Positions 8,751-16,122 of a stretch of DNA of 43,948 bases are shown here, in pieces. How positions within the stretch are numbered: the stretch's first letter is position 1; every line of letters starts with the position of its first letter. The position numbers and the translations under genes were made by a program. Source of the DNA: an uncultured Collinsella sp. GTDB taxonomy: Bacteria; Actinomycetota; Coriobacteriia; Coriobacteriales; Coriobacteriaceae. The notes under the pieces are model-generated. The model worked only from the letters and a program-made list of their open reading frames with translations, was not told the DNA's origin and made no database searches. The stretch lies in assembly GCA_900554135.1 (NCBI GenBank), contig USFU01000002.1, positions 1-43,948 of the forward strand, read 5' to 3'.

Positions 8751-8843
8751 TTGAATAGACTCCTCGTCTCGTGGTATAAAGAGATTGGTACCCTCGAATA
8801 GAGGGACCTCCAAGAGCCGGGGGATGTCCCCCGGCATTTTTTT
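8751..8843 (+). ncRNA. Small structured RNA ahead of the DUF3800 gene (copy 1), ending in a terminator hairpin
   Basis: A transcript from the promoter at 8716-8744 would contain the segment TGGTATAAA (8772-8780), a hairpin CCCTC-GAATA-GAGGG, and then a strong hairpin GCCGGGGG (8816-8823) / CCCCCGGC (8828-8835) followed by seven T. That makes an RNA of about 90 bases ended by an intrinsic terminator, with the DUF3800 gene reached only by read-through. A second copy follows the gene at 9566-9638. Comparative RNA surveys have described several structured motifs named after their association with DUF3800 genes; this may belong to one of them or be a new one. Function (antitoxin RNA, guide or attenuator) is unknown. 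Confidence 0.6.
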
Positions 8844-8866
8844 ATGCGTAAATTGGAGGTCACCTC

Positions 8867-9544
8867 ATGAAGGAACTCTCGATCTTTATCGACGAATCCG
8901 GCGACGCGGGGCCTGTATCTAGGTACTACATAGTCACGCTCGTATTCCATGAACAGGACGAGCCTGTTGACCCTCATATCAATAGCTACGAACAGCTCTT
9001 AAAAGATCAAAGCCTTGACATCATGCCGTTTCACTTTGGGCCTCTCTTGACCGGACACGACGACTATAAATGGCAGGATATCCAACGGCGGAAAAAACAA
9101 CTTTCCGCCTTCACGATGCTTGTGCAGCACCTTCCCATCACATACCGACCCTTCATCTACGACAAGAGGCAGGGCCTTTACGAACCGCAAAAGCTCTCCG
9201 AAAAGATCGAACGCGATGTTACGCTATTCCTTGCCGACCACCTGGCGTACATACAGAGCTTCGACCACGTCAAGATCTACTACGACGGAGGCCAAAGCGT
9301 TGTAACGCGCGCGCTTCACGGTGCCATCGAGAAGGCCATTTCCCAAAGGGCCACGGTTTATCGCGACGCTTCGCCCAGAACATATCGACTATCTCAGGTC
9401 GCCGACTATATTTGCGGGATCGAGCTCACACTCCTTAAGTTCCAGAATGGAACGGCGACAAAAACAGACACGGAGTTCTTTGGCTCGATTACTCCATTCA
9501 AAAAGAACTTCGTTAAGAAGCTAAAGAAAAAGAAGCTCGATTGA
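8867..9544 (+). CDS. DUF3800 protein (RNase H-like fold predicted)
   Basis: DUF3800 proteins are found widely in mobile and defence regions. They are predicted to have an RNase H/integrase-like fold with acidic active-site residues, but their substrate is not established. The family marks are clear: an N-terminal strand ending in IDESG (Asp8, Glu9), a middle KIYYDGGQ, and a C-terminal SQVADYICG. The length of 225 aa is normal and the protein ends in a very basic tail (KKNFVKKLKKKKLD), consistent with nucleic-acid binding. ATG at 8867 has GGAGGT six bases upstream. It is the only plus-strand gene in the minus-strand BREX region, and has its own promoter, so it is an independent unit. Homologous hairpin RNAs sit on both sides. 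Confidence 0.88.
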   Translation: MKELSIFIDESGDAGPVSRYYIVTLVFHEQDEPVDPHINSYEQLLKDQSLDIMPFHFGPLLTGHDDYKWQDIQRRKKQLSAFTMLVQHLPITYRPFIYDKRQGLYEPQKLSEKIERDVTLFLADHLAYIQSFDHVKIYYDGGQSVVTRALHGAIEKAISQRATVYRDASPRTYRLSQVADYICGIELTLLKFQNGTATKTDTEFFGSITPFKKNFVKKLKKKKLD

Positions 9545-9565
9545 GTCAGCCATTCGCGCTGGAGC

Positions 9566-9638
9566 CATGGTATAAATGGGTTGCGTTCCTTTATGGAGGG
9601 CAGTCAAGGGCCGGGGGATCCCCCCGGCATTTTTTATG
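9566..9638 (+). ncRNA. Second copy of the DUF3800-linked hairpin RNA, also the gene's terminator
   Basis: Starting 22 bases after the DUF3800 stop, the sequence repeats the upstream element: TGGTATAAA (9568-9576), a weaker variable hairpin (TTCC...GGAG), CAAG, and the hairpin GCCGGGGG (9610-9617) / CCCCCGGC (9621-9628) with a T run. The loop and the first stem differ from copy 1, while the flanks and the terminator stem are kept. It certainly can end transcription of the DUF3800 gene. I see no copy of the TTGACG/TATAAT promoter ahead of it, so it is probably made only by processing or as the 3' end of the mRNA. Confidence 0.55.
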
Positions 9639-9663
9639 CCTTGGTCCAATGCAAGCTCGACAT

Positions 9664-9696
9664 AAAAACGGGAGGGGCATCCCTAGAGATGCCCCC
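9664..9696 (-). terminator. Intrinsic terminator of the 528-aa coiled-coil gene
   Basis: Read on the minus strand, GGGGCATC pairs with GATGCCCC (9674-9681 with 9688-9695) over a six-base loop and is followed by TCCCGTTTTT. It lies 31 bases after the stop codon of the gene at 9727-11313 and separates it from the oppositely directed DUF3800 unit. Confidence 0.7.
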
Positions 9697-9726
9697 TGCA
9701 AAATGCAGCCGACTCCTAAACAAGAA

Positions 9727-11313
9727 TCAATCGTCCAATAAATCCATGAACCTCTTGTCGGTAAACACATAGGCAGGAAGGTTGTAAAGCGGGGCAACCC
9801 GTTTTACTGAATGAGTCTTCTTGTAGTACTCTTCAACAATATGCGAAGCCATTGCGATCGAGTCTATTCCGTCGACCGCGTCAACCATATCTCGCAGACC
9901 AAATTCTTCGCCAACTTCGACTGTTTGTGCAAACTGTTTTGCAAGACGCCTCATTTTCTGCTGGTATTCAGCCCGCTCTTTGCGATCACGCGCCTGTTTT
10001 ATGCGCCAATCGGCATCCCAGCAAAACCTATCCATTTTTGGATTATCTGGCACGCTGGCGCAGAACGCTTCAAGCTCAGCCTTGCCTTCTTTCCATGTAG
10101 CCTCTTTCTGCTCAAAGTTCGCCTCGGCCTCCTTAAGCGCCAGTTGAGCATCGCCGTCTTGCTGCTGCAACTTATCGACCTCAACTTTGGCAAGCTCACT
10201 CGATCCTTCAAAGAGATCGATCCCAATAGACTTGAGGCTGGAATCGACCTTTTCTATACGCCCAGCAAGCTCCGAAAGCTTTTTCTTTACTTGGCGCTTA
10301 TTGCTAATGTCAAACAGCCCAAACGACTGAAGCTCTTTCTCGCAGGTCGAGGCCTCGTTATCAAGGTTGTTTCTCAGCTCTGTCAGTTGCTCTCGCTTGC
10401 GCTCCAGGTCCCGGAAGTGATCGTATTTCGAGGTTGCCTCGGCCAGAGCCTTAGTAATCGAGTCAAGCTTTCGTTGAAGTTTCTCCTTTTCCGCTTCGGC
10501 TTGACCTAATTCGTCCTGGTCAGCGAGGCAACGGTCCGCAAGCGCGTAGACCCTATCCCTCGTCTCGTCCTCTGCCCAAGACTTTGGTTGAAACGGCTGA
10601 GGCTTCTCGTCCGCGCCCCTGTTCTTTTTGCCGGGAGCATCGCTCTCGTTCTCTAACGCGACGGATGCCGATACCAATTCCGATCCATTACGAGCATCCA
10701 GCCGAATCTTCGGAGCAGAATAGACCATCTTCGTTCCCGGATTCTCCTGCACGCCCACAACGTCCGTCACGTCGTTTACGACCAGCATGGATAAATCGAC
10801 GTTCTTCGCTGCAACAAACGTCACCTTAAACGAAACGTCTTGCTGGCTACGCAGCCCTTGGCGCATATCCCAAAGCATGCGTGTGACCAAGTTGAAGAAC
10901 TGGGGAATACCGCGAGCGATTCGCGTGTCATACATTACGCAATACGCATCGGGGGCCGGATTGTCGATTACGAGCGCCTTGTTACAGCCGCAGAAATCAG
11001 CCAAGACAAGGCCCGTCAAATCCCCTTCTCGAAGCATAGGGTAAAGCGCCTCGTGGATTGCGCTCCTGGGAACAATGAGGTCCTCATCAGCTTCAACCAG
11101 ATTATTCAGAAAACCGTCGACAAAGCAGTTGAGATAATCATTCAGATCATCAAAGCCACCCTGCGTGGCAAACTCGGTAAGCTCGGGCACCTTGTCATTA
11201 TCGACATGCAGACCAGTCGCAACGTGATGATGACCATCCCAGGTGATCATTCCGTCGTCAAAGCAAACGCAATAATCGGACAGAAGGTGAAAAAATGAAG
11301 TCACCAAATCCAT
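9727..11313 (-). CDS. Coiled-coil protein (528 aa), paralogue of the 344-aa BREX-operon protein
   Basis: The N-terminal ~140 residues align without gaps of more than two residues to the 344-aa protein at 21193-22227: TWDG (24-27), VPR (81-83), EGDLT (96-100) and YDTR (128-131) fall at nearly the same positions in both. I do not recognise the domain. A middle region (~140-245) is followed by a long coiled coil (~255-450) rich in Glu, Lys and Gln, with heptad-like runs such as EKEKLQRKLDSITKALAEA. The C-terminal ~100 residues are globular and end in FMDLLDD. The ATG at 11313 has AAAGG nine bases upstream. The gene stands alone, with the operator copy B upstream and its own terminator. A structural or sensor role next to BREX is plausible; no activity can be read from the sequence. 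Confidence 0.8.
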   Translation of the reverse strand: MDLVTSFFHLLSDYCVCFDDGMITWDGHHHVATGLHVDNDKVPELTEFATQGGFDDLNDYLNCFVDGFLNNLVEADEDLIVPRSAIHEALYPMLREGDLTGLVLADFCGCNKALVIDNPAPDAYCVMYDTRIARGIPQFFNLVTRMLWDMRQGLRSQQDVSFKVTFVAAKNVDLSMLVVNDVTDVVGVQENPGTKMVYSAPKIRLDARNGSELVSASVALENESDAPGKKNRGADEKPQPFQPKSWAEDETRDRVYALADRCLADQDELGQAEAEKEKLQRKLDSITKALAEATSKYDHFRDLERKREQLTELRNNLDNEASTCEKELQSFGLFDISNKRQVKKKLSELAGRIEKVDSSLKSIGIDLFEGSSELAKVEVDKLQQQDGDAQLALKEAEANFEQKEATWKEGKAELEAFCASVPDNPKMDRFCWDADWRIKQARDRKERAEYQQKMRRLAKQFAQTVEVGEEFGLRDMVDAVDGIDSIAMASHIVEEYYKKTHSVKRVAPLYNLPAYVFTDKRFMDLLDD

Positions 11314-11420
11314 TTGAATTAACCTTTCGCTTAGGCTTCAGGAGCTACTTCGCTTCCTTCGGGACGTTTACGATGAGGACTTCAGCCCCCCTATCCCCTC
11401 GCCTTTGCCGAACACTGTCT

Positions 11421-11490
11421 TTAACTTAGCCCATTGACCTCGTCATTTGTTGAGCAACAAGTGCGAGCGGTAGGTATTGGGCTACGACCG
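11421..11490 (-). promoter_or_regulatory. Operator/promoter repeat, copy B (upstream of the 528-aa gene)
   Basis: This copy shares with copy A TTAACTTA, 15 variable bases, an identical 20-base core containing TTGTTG-AG-CAACAA (11447-11460), GAGCGGTAG (11465-11473) and a GGGC...GACCG end. It lies about 110-175 bases before the start of the 528-aa gene on the minus strand. The strictly kept spacing between blocks argues for a functional promoter/operator rather than a chance repeat. The rest of the stretch 11314-11699 holds only this block and the terminator at 11546-11582. Confidence 0.6.
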
Positions 11491-11545
11491 TTGGGGTCGA
11501 AAAAAAGCACCGGCTGGCAATGCAATACTGTTCGATTGTCACGAC

Positions 11546-11582
11546 AAAAAAATAGAGGGCGTCCCATAAAGAGAAGCCCCCT
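11546..11582 (-). terminator. Terminator after the HEPN / IrrE-like / HEPN cassette
   Basis: On the minus strand AGGGGGC (11576-11582) pairs with GCCCTCT (11554-11560), one G-U pair, and is followed by a run of seven T. It lies about 120 bases after the stop at 11700. It would end the transcript that begins at the giant gene and runs through brxA-brxC, the N-terminal pglX half and the cassette. Confidence 0.55.
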
Positions 11583-11699
11583 TGCAAAACGATCGAGCCG
11601 TTTTTCTTTTAGCCGAAAATTTGCACCACGATTCCAGAAAACGCAAGGTAGCGCACCGCAACCGTCCTCAGAAGAATGGCCTAGCGGCGCGTTAAAATG

Positions 11700-12272
11700 C
11701 TACAGAGACTCGGTGGTCTTTTGTGTTCGAGGCTTGCAGGAGCACTCCTCCATACATGACTCTGGAAAAACGAACTTATAATCAGGCTGGAAGAATGCTT
11801 CTCTGAATTTTGTACAGGCTTCGTAAACGTCCTCGACAATCCTTTTGCCGGTTAAGGCGAGGTTTTCAAAGTCCTTATCGAAATGGTCCTCATAGTGCTC
11901 AAGAGACAAAAGATTGTGCATCAGACTGTTTCGCTGTTTAATCCACGCCCTAACCTCGTCAAATAGTTCGCTTGAGAAAGAGTCACTGATACACTCCACC
12001 CCTGCGTTGCACAATCTCTCAACGCAACTGACCTTAGTCGATATCGCGAGTTGATTACTTCCCTTGCGGCATTTACCTCCTTTGCGGCAATACTTGCACT
12101 CACGCTTGTATTTATCCAGGACACGAAAGAAGCGATTCTCGAGGCATGAATAAATCAGCCATGAGGCTTCGAAATACAGCCCTCCCTCAATCGAATCGTC
12201 AATCTTGTTTAGGAAGAAGTCGTGCATGGTCGCCATTTCGCAGCGAAGCTCGAGAGATTCATTTTGTTTCAT
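11700..12272 (-). CDS. HEPN-like protein with RNSLMH motif (190 aa)
   Basis: The segment WIKQRNSLMHNLL holds an R-x4-H motif (Arg114, His119), the active-site signature of HEPN ribonucleases, in a helical context. A cysteine cluster, CKYCRKGGKC (about residues 59-68), is unusual and may bind zinc; further Cys residues lie near the C-terminus (CMEECSCK). I start at ATG 12272 because AGGA lies nine bases upstream and the ORF's earlier Met overlaps the gene before. It follows the IrrE-like gene with a four-base gap, so the two are translated together. HEPN proteins often act as toxins or as abortive-infection RNases; here the assignment rests on one motif and helix content, so it is moderate. 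Confidence 0.65.
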   Translation of the reverse strand: MKQNESLELRCEMATMHDFFLNKIDDSIEGGLYFEASWLIYSCLENRFFRVLDKYKRECKYCRKGGKCRKGSNQLAISTKVSCVERLCNAGVECISDSFSSELFDEVRAWIKQRNSLMHNLLSLEHYEDHFDKDFENLALTGKRIVEDVYEACTKFREAFFQPDYKFVFPESCMEECSCKPRTQKTTESL

Positions 12273-12276
12273 AATC

Positions 12277-12876
12277 TCAATCCTTTGCAATAAGTGAAGC
12301 AAGAGCCCTGGGCATCAGCTTCTTGGCATAGTCATCGGCAATCTTTTCAAAAGGAATGCTTCTGTACCCGAGCTCATAATCTCGTCTGCCGCTTATTTCG
12401 TCATGTCCAAGATTGGCTGCTATTTGAAGTTTCATCTTGAGCTGCGCAACATAGCGCTCGCGCTCGTTTGCAAGCCTCATAAAGTCAGAAAGAGAAAACC
12501 GCCGATGCGCGTCAAGATGTCCAAACTCATGAAGTATGGCGAAAACACAGTAAAGGAAGCAGTCCCTAAAATCCGCGCCATACGAACAAGCCATTGCCGC
12601 TTCTCTAGCCTCGGCCAGCAAAATGTCGTAGGAAACCGCAGTGCTTGACGTTCTTTTCTCCATCTTCTCAATATCTCGCAAAGGAATGTTCGCAATATAA
12701 ACTGCACCATCATCAGGGCTAAATTCGAAAAATGAGTCCCGCCCGACCTCTCTGTAAACGGCAATGTCCAATTCAAGACTTTGCGCGATTATTCTTGAAA
12801 GCTCGAAAGCCGTAATCCGGCTCTGGTTAATCACAACGCTCACCCAAATGAATAAATACGTTTGAACTCGCGACAT
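12277..12876 (-). CDS. IrrE/ImmA-like zinc metallopeptidase (199 aa)
   Basis: The core motif is FAILHEFGHLDAH, with the zinc-binding H-E-x-x-H at residues 116-120 within a hydrophobic helix. This is the layout of IrrE/ImmA peptidases, which cleave repressors or antitoxins and often accompany toxin-antitoxin or mobile-element genes. No N-terminal HTH domain is present. The start is uncertain: ATG at 12876 has only a poor ribosome site, and GTG codons at about residues 12 and 14 (the latter preceded by GGGTGA) are alternatives. The gene is AT-rich compared with the brx genes. It lies between two HEPN-like genes, which suggests one functional module. Confidence 0.7.
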   Translation of the reverse strand: MSRVQTYLFIWVSVVINQSRITAFELSRIIAQSLELDIAVYREVGRDSFFEFSPDDGAVYIANIPLRDIEKMEKRTSSTAVSYDILLAEAREAAMACSYGADFRDCFLYCVFAILHEFGHLDAHRRFSLSDFMRLANERERYVAQLKMKLQIAANLGHDEISGRRDYELGYRSIPFEKIADDYAKKLMPRALASLIAKD

Positions 12877-12957
12877 ATCCCAAGACGAGTAGCGAAACGT
12901 AACGACTCGACTATCGATTCAAGCAACGGTGCATTCTCGTTAGCCCCGCTATAAACT

Positions 12958-13596
12958 CTAAGCATTAAAATTGAGCTCCAAATCGGTTTTCATGCAACGA
13001 ACCGCATCGACCCGTTCTTGCCAAAGCCAGTAAAATCCATCCATAAACTGGCATCCGTCGTTAATAGTGCCCTTTAACTCTTCAAGTTTTAATACAAACC
13101 TGTCGCTTCTTACGAAAACGTATGATTTGCCGGATTCCTTTTCAGGATAACGAGCGAAGTCGACGTAGTAGCCGCCCTCACTATCATCGCCAACAGATTC
13201 CAAAAGGTCAACAAGCTCAAAATAAGCAGTTGTTTCCTTGGCTCTCGTGAGCCGCTCGTCACCGATGCCAAGAGCCGAGTTCAAAGAAGACGTCAATTTA
13301 TCAAGATCGTGGATAGATTTAATGTTGACGCTCCATGGATTGGCACCTTTTGCCTCACAAACGGCTATTCGAGTTGCCTTGAGGTACAGTTCCAACGACT
13401 GATGAGCATCGAACAGTATTGGAAAGACTATTGCGTCAGCGTCGTGTCCCGCATTGTCACCCAAGAGGGAATCAAGGAGCCTGATCGCAGCTTTCCAATA
13501 GCCTTCTGCCATCATTGCATAGTTTAGAGAGCGATCCAGCTTGTCCATACGCCAGTTTAGGAATGCGCATTGCTCAGTTAGGGTCACCACAAACAC
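12958..13596 (-). CDS. HEPN-domain protein (212 aa) directly after the pglX N-terminal half
   Basis: The stretch FPILFDAHQSLELYLKATRI followed by a HDLDKL segment about 25 residues later is typical of the HEPN superfamily (four-helix, nucleotide- or RNA-related, often paired with nucleotidyltransferases or acting as RNases). A canonical R-x4-6-H is not evident, so it may be a non-catalytic member. The longest frame starts with GTG one base after the TAG of pglX (TAG-GTG), which would allow translational coupling; ATG at 13548 is an alternative. It forms the first gene of the cassette. What the protein acts on is unknown. Confidence 0.65.
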   Translation of the reverse strand: MFVVTLTEQCAFLNWRMDKLDRSLNYAMMAEGYWKAAIRLLDSLLGDNAGHDADAIVFPILFDAHQSLELYLKATRIAVCEAKGANPWSVNIKSIHDLDKLTSSLNSALGIGDERLTRAKETTAYFELVDLLESVGDDSEGGYYVDFARYPEKESGKSYVFVRSDRFVLKLEELKGTINDGCQFMDGFYWLWQERVDAVRCMKTDLELNFNA

Positions 13597-16092
13597 CTAC
13601 ACCAACGGATGACGTTTGAAATCCCAGGAGGTTTCAAACGAGTCCCAGTCGGCCTTGGAAGCATCAAGCGAACGCTGAGATAAATCCGAAATGCGTTGTT
13701 TATCTATCGCCGCAGGCGCAAGATATGGAACCCTGGCGACATCGCCAACTTGGCAGTGCGCAGTTGAATTGAACAGCTTCAAGACGAATGAAAATAGGGA
13801 CGAATTGGAGTACGCAAGAAGCTCTAGTTGATTATCCGGACTAGGGAAATAGCAATGCCCCGAAATATCATAAAAAGTATCTTGCGGAGCGAACCTAAAA
13901 CTATTTAAACCCGAAGTAAAATCCGTCCATGTATTCTTTCTTTTCTCGAGAAATGATTCACTCAGGACTCGAGCATGCGGTTGTTGCAGAATCCAGGTGG
14001 GATCATTTCTATACAGAAGAACCCATTCAAGATTTCCGTACCACTTACGATAGTCACCGCCTTTAAGATACTTAATCCACTTCTTATCACTCCTAGAAGG
14101 GCGATAGTCCGATTCGTGCCATAGGCGTAAGTACTTCTCATTATTAGACGTCTGCATTCCAACTTTGGGATGAGCAACCGAATTGAAGCTGCCGCCATTT
14201 TCAAACGCCGCCAATAATCCGCTCCCAAGCCAGTAGGCGATGGGGGTGCCGGGAATCTGCCTGAAGGTCTCGGCGTCGCGGCGGTAGAACCAGTCGCAGG
14301 CGGGGTTACCGATTGCCTCGAGGGTCTTACCTTCCTGCAGTGTCCAATGATCAAAATCATTCAGCCTGATATAGCCACCGCGATAGCCAGCGACGTGCTT
14401 GTTCCTAATTACAAATGTGCATACCTGGGCAGCGATGCCATGGAATCCATGGACAGAAAGCTGCACTAGGCTATCTATCGTTTTGGTGGCGACCAGCTGC
14501 TGACGCAAGTTCTCGTAGGATGACAAGAACATCCAACTATTCGAGGTCGCAAGGCCCGCGAGGCCCGCCTCCTCCGTGAGCGAGAAAATGCGTGAGATAA
14601 AGCAAGTGCACAGATCGCTCTTCACGTCGGCGTAGTTCTTCTTAATCCACTTCGACATGAACAGATCGAAGGAAGAGCCACCCAAGTAAGGCGGATTGGC
14701 AACAACGCATGAAAACTTCGAAGATAGTGCCTCGCAGTCGACAAGCGCGATTTTAAGCTTCTCTTGCGTATTGCCGGCGAACAAGCCACTTTGCAAGCCG
14801 CAAAGCTCGATCGCCTCACGAATTGCAGCGAGATCGTTGCCCTCGGGAACAAGAAGCGATCCGACCTCGTCAAGATGAGCAAGAGCATCCAAAAAGGCAC
14901 GTTTCTTGGCAAGCGCGCACCCTTCAGGAAGGTCATCCTCTTCGAATGTAACGGGCCTCAGGGTAAGAATATTCGCAGATACGCCGCGTTTAAAGAAACG
15001 GCGGTCGTGCTCACGGGAGCACATAGCAAGGACCAAACTGGCAAACTGCCCAGCACGAGGGTCAATCTCCATACCGTACAGGTTCTTCGTCAAGATGAGC
15101 TCAGGGATCTCGCGCTCGGGATAGCCGCGCTCAAGATACATCTGCACCAACAGCTCGAATGCATAGGCAAGGATGTGCGCCGAGCCACACGCCGGATCAC
15201 AGAACGTTATGTCCTCAGGGCCAGAGATGTGAATAAAGTCCTCGTGCTCCGTATCGGACTCGATGTAATACGCCATCTGCTCTCGAAGATGGCTTTGGGG
15301 ATTGTTGAGCATCCACAGGCGACCGAGGGAGTTATCAACCATATAGCGCACAATCCAGTCAGGAGTAAAGAGCTGGGTTTTGGGTGCCAGATCGTCCGCC
15401 TCAACCTTCGCGCCCTTTTTGACTGCAGCATCAACCTCGGCCTTTCGTTCAGCGTTGTAGTACTGATACATCCAGCCCAAAAGCAGGACGTTGTTCCAAT
15501 CCTCCTCCTCGATGTCACCCACCATGCGGCCGATGACGCCGTCGGCATCCATGAGGTTGACCGGCAGGAGCAGCGCCATGCAGGCGTCCACGGGCTGGAA
15601 CACGCCGGGCAGGCACCCGGAGAGCTCGGCGCACTGGGCCAGGAACAGGTAGCGGAACAGCGGCCCGTCCTCGCCGGTCTGCTTGAGCTCGGCGACGCGG
15701 GCGGGGTCGACACCCTCGATCTCCACGTCGAGCGCCTCGTCCACGGCCTGGCTGCCCAGCTCCCAGGCGCCGTCCGCGGCAGGGCGGGTAAACATGCGCA
15801 CGCGGGAGGGCAGGAAGTCGTGGACCTCCATGTAGCGCACGGCGGCGATGCGGTTGAACCAGGTGTAGGCGGCGCGGTCGCGCAGGTGGGCGAAGCCCTC
15901 CTCTGCCGCGGCTCGCAGTAGGGCGTCGCGCCACTCGGTCTCCTCCGGGGACAGGGCGCGCCCGCCCACCGCCGCGGAGCCGGCGGGCTCGGCGCCCTCG
16001 GCCACGCCGTAGAGCCTCATGCGGGCCTCGACGCCGGCGATGAGCTCGTTGCGGGCCCAGATGCAGTAGTTCTTGATGGCAGTATCGTTCAT
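13597..16092 (-). CDS. pglX: N-terminal methyltransferase part of PglX (831 aa)
   Basis: PglX is the adenine-specific DNA methyltransferase of BREX. The SAM-binding motif is FCDPACGSAHIL (about residues 296-307) and the catalytic NPPY is at 465-468 (VVANPPYLGG). The target-recognition region follows. The protein stops after DWDSFETSWDFKRHPLV, where intact type 1 PglX continues for ~320 more residues; those residues are encoded at 7419-8387. Base composition changes along the gene: 15500-16092 is extremely GC-rich, while 13600-14700, the specificity region, is AT-rich, as expected if that part was exchanged by recombination. The start has GGGGAG upstream and lies 30 bases after brxC. If the two halves assemble, the enzyme could still work, since all catalytic motifs are intact. 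Confidence 0.92.
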   Translation of the reverse strand: MNDTAIKNYCIWARNELIAGVEARMRLYGVAEGAEPAGSAAVGGRALSPEETEWRDALLRAAAEEGFAHLRDRAAYTWFNRIAAVRYMEVHDFLPSRVRMFTRPAADGAWELGSQAVDEALDVEIEGVDPARVAELKQTGEDGPLFRYLFLAQCAELSGCLPGVFQPVDACMALLLPVNLMDADGVIGRMVGDIEEEDWNNVLLLGWMYQYYNAERKAEVDAAVKKGAKVEADDLAPKTQLFTPDWIVRYMVDNSLGRLWMLNNPQSHLREQMAYYIESDTEHEDFIHISGPEDITFCDPACGSAHILAYAFELLVQMYLERGYPEREIPELILTKNLYGMEIDPRAGQFASLVLAMCSREHDRRFFKRGVSANILTLRPVTFEEDDLPEGCALAKKRAFLDALAHLDEVGSLLVPEGNDLAAIREAIELCGLQSGLFAGNTQEKLKIALVDCEALSSKFSCVVANPPYLGGSSFDLFMSKWIKKNYADVKSDLCTCFISRIFSLTEEAGLAGLATSNSWMFLSSYENLRQQLVATKTIDSLVQLSVHGFHGIAAQVCTFVIRNKHVAGYRGGYIRLNDFDHWTLQEGKTLEAIGNPACDWFYRRDAETFRQIPGTPIAYWLGSGLLAAFENGGSFNSVAHPKVGMQTSNNEKYLRLWHESDYRPSRSDKKWIKYLKGGDYRKWYGNLEWVLLYRNDPTWILQQPHARVLSESFLEKRKNTWTDFTSGLNSFRFAPQDTFYDISGHCYFPSPDNQLELLAYSNSSLFSFVLKLFNSTAHCQVGDVARVPYLAPAAIDKQRISDLSQRSLDASKADWDSFETSWDFKRHPLV

Positions 16093-16122
16093 GGCGGTCT
16101 CCCCTTCCCCGGTGGTTCTTGA

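Larger units (their letters stand above)
8388..13596. other. 5.2-kb cargo block lying between the two halves of pglX
   Basis: The block separates two gene pieces that are one continuous gene in other type 1 BREX systems. It holds, left to right, a promoter/operator copy, a DUF3800 gene with a hairpin RNA on each side, a coiled-coil protein, a second operator copy, and a HEPN / IrrE-like / HEPN cassette. The bases are visibly more AT-rich than the brx genes around them, especially 11500-13600. No transposase, integrase or clear target-site duplication is visible at its edges; only a TGGGAT hexamer is shared near both junctions. The block is best read as accessory defence genes acquired inside the BREX locus. 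Confidence 0.65.

Noticed and set aside
8388..8866. 96-codon minus-strand frame (8392-8682) upstream of the pglX C-terminal gene
   Set aside because: It spans the operator block, shows no PglX-like or other conserved sequence and lacks a ribosome site.
8716..9638. Type III (ToxIN-like) toxin-antitoxin locus
   Set aside because: The promoter-RNA-terminator-gene order is similar, but there are no tandem repeats in the RNA region and the protein is DUF3800, not a ToxN-like endoribonuclease.
8716..9638. Retron
   Set aside because: No reverse transcriptase and no msr/msd type pair of inverted repeats.
7419..16092. PglX phase variation by DNA inversion
   Set aside because: Both pglX parts lie on the same strand, no inverted repeats were found at the two junctions and there is no recombinase gene in the window.
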